A stretch of DNA of 64,000 nucleotides, from contig QANY01005817.1 in NCBI GenBank assembly GCA_003255025.1, forward strand, positions 1-64,000. Reading direction: 5' to 3'. Under the pieces are notes generated by a model. The model did not search any database. It was not told the origin of the DNA and saw only the letters and a program-made list of their open reading frames with translations. Both the position numbers and the translations under genes were made by a program. This DNA is from Datisca glomerata. Its lineage: Eukaryota; Streptophyta; Magnoliopsida; Cucurbitales; Datiscaceae. Below, piece by piece: positions 45,905 through 55,373 of this stretch; positions within the stretch are counted from its first letter, which is position 1, and every line of letters starts with the position of its first letter.

Positions 45905-48900
45905 TGTGAGGTGGGGTTCACCCCCTTTATGTGTTTCAATTTCTCACCCTTTTTTACAGGGTGAGGAGTGAGATTGAATTTCCCTTTCTTCTTTTTTTGT
46001 ATCTTCTTCTTACTAGATCTAGAATATGGGGTAAGGGGAGTGCCAAATGAGTTAGGGAAGGGGTATAGTCATTCAAATTAGGTGGTAGAAATTCTAGATC
46101 AGGTTCCACATTCCCTAATTCAAGATCCTCAATCCCCTTAGGAGGGGTGGCTCAATTTGAATTGGGGAAATAATCTATCCTTCTTCCAAAAGAGGCAAGA
46201 TAGCAAATTCATTTCTAGGAGGGTGGTTTAAAGGTTCAAGGATCAGAGAGTGAGAGATCTTTCTCCTATTATGTTTAGAGGTGACCACTGTCCATTGCTC
46301 CTTAGGTGGTTAGGCAGTGCGAGATGTGTGAATGGGTGAGTCAGGAATAGAGGCTGAGGTGGGGCAATGGTCAAATGAGGACTGAGTTGGGGTGATAGTG
46401 TGAGTTGGGGATTTAGGTGTGGGAGGGTGAGAAGGGGATTTAGGGAATGTGGGGGGAGAATGTGGAGATGGAGGATGTTGTGGTTTGGGTTTAGGAATAT
46501 AGTCACAATTGTGGCAAAAAAATGGAGCATTTGTGACATCTCTTGGGGAGACCTTCATAGTCAACTTTCACAAAGATGGAGTCCCAACCCTCAATTCCTA
46601 AGTTAACACTAAAATGGTCAACCAATCGAGTTTGGACATTTATTTCACCACAGATTCTTACATAATCCTTTCTCACACCTTTGGCCGTAGGGGAATCAGT
46701 ATAGAGTGGTTTTCCAACGGCACTCGCAATGTGTCCAAGAGCCTCTTCCGACCAAAGTTCCACTTGAACATTCCAGAGTTTAACCCAAATAGGTATGGTA
46801 TCAAGTCTATCTTTAGCAAACACTATGTTGGGCTGCCATGGTTGAGTACTAACGGTTTGCCTAGCAAGTGCCAAGGGCCATCATCATTAAAAATTTTCCA
46901 TTTCCTTAATTGAGTTAAATCTAAAGTAGAACAGTCCCTTACTCACTTTAACGTCCACTAAACCTCTATTTTCCCATAATTGAAGTGCTAGCTTCTTTAC
47001 AAGTTGTAGAGGGGCTGTTTTCCTATCAAATAACCCACCAAGAAACAATCCCATTTGGTAAAACTACTTCTGGTCACATTTCCAGGGAGCATAATCGTGA
47101 TGTTGCCCGGTTAACAAATAGTTGTATTTTCATGAGCTAACCCTAAACTATGCCTTTCATTCTTTTTGACCTTTTGAGCCCAAGTGCCATCTTGCCTCAT
47201 AGGTTCCTTAGATGCTTCACAAAGTGTTTTATACACCTTATTATTACCCAAATGCTCATTCGGTTCAGGTTTGGTGAATAGGTCAGCTTGGTAATACCCA
47301 CAATTTCTCCTAAAACCTTGAGTGAAAGCATATAATTCAAACTCCTCCACCACTTGGTCATAGGAAGGAAAGGATGAACCAAGGGGTCTACGGGCCGTGG
47401 GGGATGAAGAGACTGACTTTGGTGCGATCTCACTATCTTTTGGTTTATGCTCACTTTCATTTAGGTTGACAATAGGTATAGTATAGATAGAGGCTCCCAA
47501 ATATGCTACATTCAGTCCCTCGGCTCCATTACTATGAGTATCAAGTTCCTCAGATACGTTAAATGCACGAACACGCACATACTTTTGCTCTCTGGCGTGA
47601 TTTTGTCCATTGCTCACACAAAGAGCTTGCATGTCTTGAGCATTCGGTTCATATCCTTTACATGGGTTATTTGGTTCATTTTGGTTGACCAAAGAAGCAG
47701 TACACTCATTAAAGGTGGTAGCATGAGGATTTTGGGCATGTTAAGTGGGATATCCTTTTTCCCCATTGCATGGTTCCTTTTCCCCATCATGACCTAGGTG
47801 GGTACCATTAGCCTTACTACCACTTAAAGTAAGCCCTTGTACAGATTCTACATCCTTGTCACATGCACTTTTTACACGCCAAAGAGAGCTTGTTTTGCCT
47901 TTAGTCTCATTTGGATTAACACTAGCAGTAGTTCCAGTATTAATAGATGAGGTACAAGCATTAATGGTGAGGAAGGACACCCATTTGTCCTTTTTTCCTT
48001 TTTTTCTTGTCCTTTTTCCATTTTACCTTGTCCTTTATCCTTTTTATCATGTCATTTTTCCCATTTTGCACAAGCAAATCTCCCCATTTTGCACAAGCAT
48101 ATCTTGCAATACCTTGGCAGCGCCTATACCCTTGCTTGGGTAATTTTTGTTCTAATTTGGGATAATATTAGAAGTAGGAAAAACATTAAATGAATAAGTA
48201 CAAGTATTAATGGGTGAAATAGACAAAGCATAAATAGATGTACCTTTTCCTGTTTCACCTTGTCCTTTTTCTGTTTTACCTTGTCCTTTTTCTGTTTTAC
48301 CTTGTCCTTTTTCACTTTTTATTGTCCTTTCTTATTTGGGATAATATTACAAGTAGGACAATAATTAAATGAAGAAGTACAAGCATTAATGGGTAAAATA
48401 GACAAAGCATAAAGAGAAGTACCTTTCGGTTTTACCTTGTCCTTTACATGTTTTATCTTATCCTTTTTCATTTTTTTCTTGTCCTTTCTCATTTAGGATA
48501 ATATTATACTAGGACAAACATTAAATGAGGCAGTACAAGTATTAATGGGTGAAATAGACAAAACATAAAGATTACCTTGTCCTTTTTCTGTTTTACCTTG
48601 TCCTTTTTCACTTTTTTCTTGTCTTTTCTCCTAAAATTGTGCAGGTGTGTCTTGGTCAACACTTCCCCATAAAATATTCAAACGTTAAAGTGCTGGTACA
48701 GGGGATTATTTGTCACTCATTGATTGGCTAGGGAGGGCCTTCTCATTCACCATTGGACAAAGATCACCACCCTTGGCTAGTGGCCGGCGTGCTGCTTTTT
48801 GGAGCTCCTCCATAAGAGGGCAAGGCTCCTTGCTTTTGAGAGGCACTACTTGGTCATCTTGGTTAGTAGAAGAGACCACCAATGACCCTACATTCAGATT

Positions 48901-49268
48901 GTTAGCCTCAAACATGAATTTAAGACACTTGTTACCTAAAAGTCATCCATTAGCTCGAGAATATCCGGAAGTGTGAACTCCTTGAGTCCTTGAGCTTGTG
49001 ATAAATTCTCTTTATTTAATGAAGAAGGAAGCTTTACTTCACCATTAAAGTCATCCTTGGGAACCTTATCTAGCTTAATATCATAACTAGAAGCTCCCAA
49101 AGAGGCATCATTAAGGTTGGCAGCTCCATTAATGCTAGCATGAAGAGTTTCAGAACCAAAACATGTGTTCTTCATTTCTGAAATCTTCTCCAAGCTTAAA
49201 GCTTCCTCTAAACTCGAATTAGAGTCAACCTTGAGTGGTGGTTGAGTCAAATACTCATCACTAACCAT
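45901..49268 (-). pseudogene. LINE-7 ORF1: long, with Lys-rich repeats, DUF4283-like domain and zinc knuckle
   Basis: The start at 49268 (MVSDEYL) matches the N-termini of LINE-1 and LINE-2. An N-terminal Ser/Glu-rich region (49268-48936) and CPLMEELQ/GGDLCPMVNE (48915-48706) are followed by a repeat-bearing linker (about 48640-47985) coding KKDKVKQ-type units. Then come acidic stretches, SSSPTARRPLGSS and ELYAFTQGFRRNC in 47692-47111, and a damaged DUF4283-like block. PIWVKLWNVQVELW and the knuckle start CHKC lie in 46874-46503; here the knuckle frame is broken. A Pro-rich linker (PSPHSPPTFPKSPSHPP) and the tail KKKIQKKKKGKFNLTPHP follow. The stop TGA (45903-45901) overlaps the ORF2 ATG. Confidence 0.85.
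47985..48640 (-). repeat. Lys-rich tandem repeats inside LINE-7 ORF1
   Basis: The word GATAATATTA recurs at 48161, 48340 and 48497 (steps of 179 and 157 bp). Each unit also has a CAAAGCATAAA-like or CAAAACATAAA-like word and several copies of TTTTACCTTGTCCTTTTTC, read on the minus strand as DKVKQKK units. Confidence 0.8.
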
Positions 49269-49331
49269 TTTAGACCTTGAAAATGAGGGATCCACCAACC
49301 AAAGGAGGAGGAATGCATGAGAGAGATGAGA

Positions 49332-49364
49332 TTCTAGAGAGAGGTTAGAGCTTCTCTATCTAGA
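49332..49364 (-). other. LINE-7 5'-leader hairpin
   Basis: AGATAGAGAAGCTCTAACC followed by TCTCTCTAGAA on the element strand, at the same distance from the 5' end as in LINE-1 and LINE-2. Confidence 0.45.
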
Positions 49365-49407
49365 CTGACTAGTTTCATCCGAAGCTCACCAAAAAGACAT
49401 CATTTAA

Positions 49408-50182
49408 ATGCAATATGCATCAGGATAAGAATTTGGAGTGTTGTAGTCATTTTAGGTGCTTTTTTGTCATATAGAGCCAAAAAAGCCCCATGAGATGTGC
49501 TTACGGCCAAATTAGATGAACTTGGCTAAACTTGGATCTTTTGGACATCGCATGCACTCGAACTAATTTTTGTCAAACAATACACGTTTCAGATATAAGA
49601 ATTTAGAGTGTTGTGATCGTTTTAGGTGCTTCTAGTGCCATACAGAGTTAAAAAGATACAATGGTACATGTTTAGGGCCAAACTAGATGAAGTTGGCAAA
49701 GCTTTGATCTTTCGGGCATGGCATGCACTCAAACTGACTTTTGACACCCAATATACGTTTTGGTCATTTTAAGTGCTTCTAGTGCCATACAGAGTCAAAA
49801 AGCCTCAATGGGAAGTGCTTTAGGACAAACTAGGTGATTTGGCTAAACTTAGAACTTATGGCCATGGCATGCACTTGAATTGACCTTTGACACCGAATGG
49901 ACTTTTGGGGTAGAAATTTGGAGTGTTTTGGTTATTTTATGTGCTTCTAATGCCATACGGACTCAAAAAGACCCAATTGGATGTGTCTAGCGCCAAACTA
50001 GATGAACTTGTCTAAACTTGGATCTTTTGGGCATGACATGCACTCGAACTGACTTTTGACAATAAATACACTCTTGCGATATAAGAATTTGGAGTGTTGT
50101 GGTCGTTTTAGGTGCTTTTGTGCCATACAAAGTTAAAAGGACACTATGGAACGTGTTTAGCACCAAAATAGATGAGGTTGGG
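49408..50182 (+). repeat. Satellite array, block 6 (simple form)
   Basis: About four and a half forward monomers, diverged, between LINE-7 and the LTR element. The last monomer is cut at GATGAGGTTGGG. Confidence 0.88.
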
Positions 50183-50748
50183 TGATGGGGACCTCCAAGA
50201 ATAAGCCTGAGATCCCATTTATGTATAGGAACCCATGAAGCATTAACATGAAAACCCCAATAACCAATTCGGAAATAACCCCTAAGAAAGGCTAGAAAAA
50301 TAGATTTCTTTGATAGATGATAAAGAACTAGTTAGAATAAAGAAAACTTGTTTCTGAATTCAAGTTTCAAAACACCACAAAAAGGCGATCAATCTACTTG
50401 AATATTTCTTAAAGTATATATTCTACTCAAGAACACAAAGGTAATTGGAAAAAAAACTTTAGGTTTTCAATAATAAATTATCCACCTTAAAACATTCTAC
50501 CAAGGCCTTTACAAATGTTTCCTAGAAACAAAGGTTTCCTAAAAACCTTTAGACACAAAAATAGAAAACTTAATAATTAAAAATTTACTATATTAAGCTA
50601 AATAAGACTAATTGACTCTAAATAAAGTAAAATTTCATCCAGCCCAATAGAAAACATAAAAGTGACCCATTACATACTTAATTAAACTCATTAGTAACTT
50701 GGACTTGAATTAAGTTTTATTGAACTCGAGCTGCACTTGTTCTAAAGC
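50183..50748 (-). repeat. 3' LTR of the gypsy element
   Basis: On the plus strand it starts TGATGGGG and matches the second LTR through CCCATGAAGCATTAA, ACTTTAGGTTTTCAATAATA and TAGTAACTTGGACTTGAATT. The end near TTCTAAAGC is blurred because it diverges from the other LTR there. Confidence 0.85.
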
Positions 50749-50774
50749 TTTTGTTTCCTTGTAAACCTTCAATA

Positions 50775-50984
50775 TCAGAATTTACTCAAATGATGGATTA
50801 AGGCTTGTTGAAGCTTCTTAGACCACGACCTTGTTATTGGTCCTCGAGGCATGCTAATTGAACTAGAAACCTCTTGAATTTGCTCCTTGCCTTCCTGATC
50901 ATGCTCATCTTCAAGATGTTGAATCCTTGAAACTTCATGTGTAGGTTGGTCCTTAGCATTTCCCCTCTCCTCAAAAGGATTCAT
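50775..50984 (-). pseudogene. 3' terminal coding remnant of gypsy polyprotein
   Basis: It reads MNPFEERGNAKDQ and PRGPITRSWSKKLQQALI, the short motifs that in plant Ty3/gypsy elements lie after the integrase, just before the 3' LTR. Here it directly follows the RT N-terminus, which marks the internal deletion near 51005. Confidence 0.7.
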
Positions 50985-51004
50985 CCTCGAATAGAAAGCA
51001 ACAC

Positions 51005-51434
51005 CTAAGAATAGGGTAACGATACTTTATAATGATTTTATTGATGGCTCAACAGTCTACACACATCCTCCATGTCCCATCCTTCTTTGGAACAAGAATA
51101 AAAAGAACTTAGCAAGGACTTAGACTCTCCCTCACATACCCCTTAGCTAACAACTCCTCCACTTATTTTTGGATCTCCTTTGTCTCACTTGGATTCATTC
51201 TATATGCTGCCTAGGAATGAAGTTAATTTGATGTTATATGCCTTTAATTGGTGGTAAACTACTTAGAATCTCCTCGGGAAACAAGTCTTCAAATTCCAGA
51301 TCAACAAACACACTAGGAAAAGAGGGGTTAAGTTTATTAGTTGCAAAATAAGCCCCTTTATACAATAGTGCAAATATAGGCCAATTGGAATGCAGTACAT
51401 GTCTAACCTTACTTGCCTTGGCTATTAAACTCAC
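51005..51434 (-). pseudogene. Gypsy RT N-terminal fragment
   Basis: LSSLPPIKGIKHQINFIP, then NPSETKEIQK and VPKKDGTWRMCVDC with several stops, are the conserved entry into Ty3/gypsy reverse transcriptase. The sequence stops just after the KYRYPI region; the catalytic YVDD part is absent. Confidence 0.8.
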
Positions 51435-51464
51435 ATTTTTTGCACTTTTCTCTCCTTTTTATTG

Positions 51465-51925
51465 TCAATATTTCTTTTCACTCTTTTTCTTTTCACTCTC
51501 TAAAGCACTTTTCTTACTCTCTTTTTCTTTCTTTTTAGCCTCCACTCTCATCCCTTCCATTTTACATTGGTCTTCATACACTTCTTTTGAGGAAAGTGCT
51601 GTAAGTATAGTCTTCCGCCCATCCTTGGTGAATGAATACCTATTGAGGCACCCATCATGCATAGCTCTCCTATCAAATTTCCATGGTCTACCCAGAAAAA
51701 TATCTCCACCATGTATAGGAACCACATCACACAACACCCCATCGTGATATTTACCAATTGAAAATGAGATAATAGATTGCCTATTCACCTTGACCTCACC
51801 ACAGTCATTAAGCCACTTAAGCTTGTATGATCCTGGGTGTAGTGTAGTAGACAGTCCCAATTTATTAATTAATAATGTACTCACCACATTAGTGCAACTC
51901 CCACCATCGATAATCGCACTACATG
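51465..51925 (-). pseudogene. Gypsy retropepsin-like aspartic protease region
   Basis: The active-site motif IIDGGSCTNVVS is visible at about 51880-51915, followed by LGLSTTLHPGSYKLKWLND and GGDIFLGRPWKFDRRAMHDG, typical of plant Ty3/gypsy proteases. A Lys/Glu-rich linker (KKKEKESKKSALESEKKKSEKKY) follows. A frameshift just upstream separates it from gag. Confidence 0.85.
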
Positions 51926-52089
51926 TTTTGCCTTAAACATGAAACCTTGTATGGAACAAGTTGTCTCATTGCTTCTCGTGGCATCACCCCTAATCGGTTT
52001 CTCCAACTCGGGCATCTCCTCCTCATCTCGTTCCTTGTTACCCTCTTCTTCATCAGTCACTATCTCACCATTTCGTAGGGTCATAGTTA

Positions 52090-53230
52090 TCCTATTAGGG
52101 CACTCCTTGCTAATATGACCTACACCTTAACACTTCCAACATTTAATGTCTCTATTTCTCCCCTTAGGCTCTTTGATTTTAGATTTTTCTTTGAAAACCG
52201 TATCCACCTTTCCCTTTCCACTATCATAAACAACCTTATTTCCACCCTTAAAATCACTATTTCCATCCCTTTTCCAAGTAGAATTATAGTTGGAATAAGG
52301 TTTGGAAACATACCTTTCTGCCACTCTTCCTTGGAGTTGCTTTTCCACCTTGATAACAATGTGCACCATATTTTCTAACTCCACATAAGGTTGCAAATCT
52401 ACTTGGTCAGCTATCTCCTTGTTCAAATTGGCCAAGAAACATGCCATAGTTGTCTCTATATCCTCCTCTATATCAGCCCTAGTCGTGAGCATTCCCATCT
52501 CCGGGTAGTAATCATCCACACTCCCACTGCCTTGTCTAAGAACTTGAAGTTTATGCACAAGTTCCCTATGAAAATGTCAAGGAAAAAATCTCTTCCTCAT
52601 TGTAAAACTATGATCATGCCAAGTCTCAATTAGATTCTCCAAATTTCTTCTACTAGTCACCAATTTATCCCACCAAGCTATAGCATAATCTGAAAATTGT
52701 GTACGACCAACTTGACCTTCTTCTCCTGGCTAAAGTGATGACAATCAAATATGAGTTCCACATTCTTTTCCCATTCTAAATATGCCAGATTTGATTTACC
52801 TTGAAAATGAGGTATATTAAACTTAATGCTTCCCAAATTTCTATCTACAAAATCGTCATTGCCTCAGTTTCTACCATGAAATTGATTTTCTCACATTCTC
52901 CCTCTACATCTACCAAATTCGTGACCTTCTCTTCCTCCTCCTCTAGGCACGACCCTATCAAAAATTATATCATCATCCTCCTCATTATGATCAAAATCTT
53001 CATCTTCCAAGTCATCAACTTGACGTATTCGGTTTCTACCTCATTTTCATCATTCATTGCGATTTGCTGTTGCTCTTTCAACTGCTTCCAACCTTGCATC
53101 CATACGATCTAATGCGTCCCTCATGGCCTCCAAATGTCGATTAAACGTGCAAACTCTCCTCGTTGAGCCTCATGTAGCATGGCTTCAGGAACATGATCAA
53201 CATCATTATCTCCACTTTGATTTGACACTG
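52090..53230 (-). pseudogene. Gypsy gag with zinc knuckle
   Basis: A degraded gag: the best piece (52558-52127) reads LRQGSGSVDDYYPEMGML and IADQVDLQPYVELENMVHI, the retrotransposon gag signature. A Lys-rich segment and the knuckle CWKC-stop-GVGHISKEC (near 52100-52140) follow, with a stop inside the knuckle. The upstream part to about 53230 has several stops and frameshifts. Confidence 0.82.
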
Positions 53231-53563
53231 CTGCAATAGAGTGTTAGAAACAAAAAAAAATATTCAAGGACCTCACCAACACTCCCTCACATGTTTGCAC
53301 TCAAAAGATGGGGGTGGTCACTCGTGTTTTACTCAAATATTATTTCACTCAAGGTTTTTCTCACACCACTCCAGCTAATTCTTTTATGTTCTTAGGTGAA
53401 TCACATTTTTAAAACAATTCAAATAGCTTGTAATGTGTAGAATTCCAAAATAGAAATTTCCAAAACAAGTTTGAGCAAGAAACGAATTTAAGAAAGTAAT
53501 GAATTTAGGAAATTGTTGAATAGGAAATTACAGAATTTAGGAAAGACAATTTGTTTTCTCTCG

Positions 53564-53735
53564 AAAGATAAGAGAAGATAAGATATGGCAAGATATGATA
53601 TGATAAGATATGTATATGATATGATAAGATAAGAAATGAGAATAAGGATAAGGATAAGAATGGATAAGATAAACAAATAAGGATAACAGAATTTAAAAGA
53701 TAGAGATAAGATATGGATAATATGTGATAAGATGA
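53564..53735. repeat. GATAA-type microsatellite in the gypsy leader
   Basis: Imperfect GATAA, GATATG and GGATAA words between the PBS and gag. No coding sequence is seen between 53240 and 54070. Confidence 0.75.
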
Positions 53736-54070
53736 CAAGATGATAGCTAAAACAATGAAAATTCGGATATTTAGGTAAAACGACGCAGAAAATTTAATTA
53801 CCTCATAAATGGATGAAAACAATAAATTTCGCTTCAAGCTTTGAAATAACATCGTAGGGAACAAAACTCAGTTCGATTTGATATGCAATAACTCTCGTCT
53901 CGACTCCCGGATCAAAAGTTATGGCTGTTTTAGGACTAGCTAACAAAATCACACGAAAAATAATAGATTTTTTTTACTGAATCGAAAAACAAAGAAGTAT
54001 AAGAGAAGTAAAAACACAATAACAAAGATAATGAATGAAGAGGATAGTTAACCTGTTTTCAGAAACCAAA

Positions 54071-54082
54071 GCTCTGATACCA
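54071..54082 (-). promoter_or_regulatory. Primer binding site (initiator Met tRNA)
   Basis: TGGTATCAGAGC on the minus strand, two bases after the 5' LTR end (GTATCA). This is the common plant LTR-element PBS complementary to initiator methionine tRNA. Confidence 0.9.
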
Positions 54083-54084
54083 AA

Positions 54085-54674
54085 TGATACGAAACCTCCA
54101 AGATTAAGACTGAGAACACCTTTATGTATAAGAACCCACGAAGCATTAATGTGAAAACCCGAATAACCAATTCGGCAACAACCCCTAAGAAAGGCTAGAA
54201 AATTAGATTTCTTAGATAGATGAACAAGAACTAGATAGAATAAAGAATTTTTTTTTCTAAATTCAAGTTTCGAAACACTCCACAAGAAGGTGATCAATCT
54301 ACTTGAATGTTTCTTAAAGCATGTATTCTACTCAAGAACACAAAGATAATAGCAAAAACAAACTTTAGGTTTTCAATAATAAATTCGCCACCCTAAAACA
54401 TTCTTCCAAGGCATATTTATAGCCTTTACAAAAGTTTCTTAAAAACAATGGTTTCCTAAAAACCCTTAGACACAAAAATAGAAAACTTAATAATTAAAAA
54501 TGGACTATATAAGCTAAATAAAACTAATGGATTCTAAATAAAATAAAATTTTGTCCAGTCCAATAGAAAACATGAAAGTGGCCCATTACATATTTAATCA
54601 AACCCATTAGTAACTTGGACTTGAATTAAGTTGTATCAAACTCGAGCTACACTTGTCCTAAAGAATTCGTCACA
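54085..54674 (-). repeat. 5' LTR of the gypsy element
   Basis: On the plus strand it starts TGATACG and ends TCACA (TG...CA). It is homologous to 50183-50748 along nearly its full length. Confidence 0.87.
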
Positions 54675-55327
54675 AGCCATAACATTCTGGGCATTAGAGC
54701 ACCCATGTTCATCGCCACACACTTGGGGGCTCAATTTTAACCCCACTTCCCTCCTTAAACTTGCCTTCAAAGCAGAAACTTACTGAACAATAGATCTTGA
54801 TTGATTTTGATGCAATGGAATTTGCTCATTACTCCTAAAAAATCCATGCAATGAGTATACATGACCCCACTACCTACTCCCTAAGCAAAGATGCACACTT
54901 TATGTAGTGGTCGACATTCAATTCCCCTTAGTTGTAGGTGCTCGTTCTATTTTGATTTGAATGGGTCGGGTCTCCCAAGGTACATATCGCCGGCCCTTCG
55001 GGTGTCTCCCCTATTACTTAAAGCCAATCCTTACCAAAGGAGGAAATAGAATCGAATAATCTACCTTCTTTTTCCTTTGAAGAAGAGTGCCTTCCCGAGC
55101 TATCTTAAAATAAAACTTTCTAGGTTAGCTATAGGTAAAGTTCTCACAGAGATGGAGACACGGGCTGCTACTCCTTTAGAAACTGGAAATCTGCAAGGAA
55201 GGATAGGACACAGAATAAGGACCTAAAGTTTTTCGTCGGATAAGACCGAGAACCGAAAGATGTATATCAAAGAGCGAGAGGGACTGACTAGACCACTATC
55301 AACCAGCTCTAAAGGTTGCAAAGCCTT
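54675..55327. other. Foreign segment of uncertain, possibly mitochondrial origin
   Basis: Neither satellite nor LINE. The part after about 54930, with GGGTCGGGTCTCCCAAGG and CGCCGGCCCTTCGGGTG, has the base composition and style of plant mitochondrial intergenic DNA; this is an impression, not an identification. No ORF above 60 codons with recognisable content. Confidence 0.35.
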
Positions 55328-55373
55328 GAGGCATGCTAATTGAACTAGAAACCTCTTGAACTTGCTCCTTGCC
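55328..55373 (-). repeat. Detached gypsy 3'-tail fragment
   Basis: GAGGCATGCTAATTGAACTA and the following bases match 50845-50890 in the gypsy tail with one or two differences. It abuts satellite at 55374. Confidence 0.8.

Larger units (their letters stand above)
41864..49407 (-). mobile_element. LINE-7: near full-length 7.5-kb LINE with long 3' UTR
   Basis: Minus strand. It has a 5' leader with hairpin (49332-49364), ORF1 (49268-45901) with Lys-rich internal repeats, ORF2 (45904-42950) with most of the endonuclease deleted, and a 3' UTR of about 1 kb (42949-41864). The 3' UTR contains three copies of a GAGCCATTGCAAAA-led repeat (42207, 42521, 42651) and ends in TTTACCAAAACAAAAG. It is a separate subfamily shared with the fragment LINE-9. 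Both ORFs are broken. Confidence 0.9.
50183..54674 (-). mobile_element. Internally deleted Ty3/gypsy LTR retrotransposon
   Basis: Direct repeats of about 570-590 bp (50183-50748 and 54085-54674) flank a 3.3-kb interior read on the minus strand: PBS, leader, gag, protease and the start of RT, then a direct jump to the tail that normally follows integrase. RT core, RNase H and integrase are missing, so it could only move in trans. The LTRs differ at many positions and by indels, which indicates an old insertion. No target duplication is visible, and the right flank is not satellite. Confidence 0.9.

Noticed and set aside
47985..48640. A separate gene for the Lys-rich KDKVKQ repeat protein
   Set aside because: It lies in the same strand and position as the ORF1 linker of LINE-7, between its N-terminal motif and its DUF4283-like block.
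8703..49407. CRISPR-like or phage-like systems
   Set aside because: The repeats are satellite monomers in direct tandem without unique spacers, and every coding block belongs to plant retroelements.
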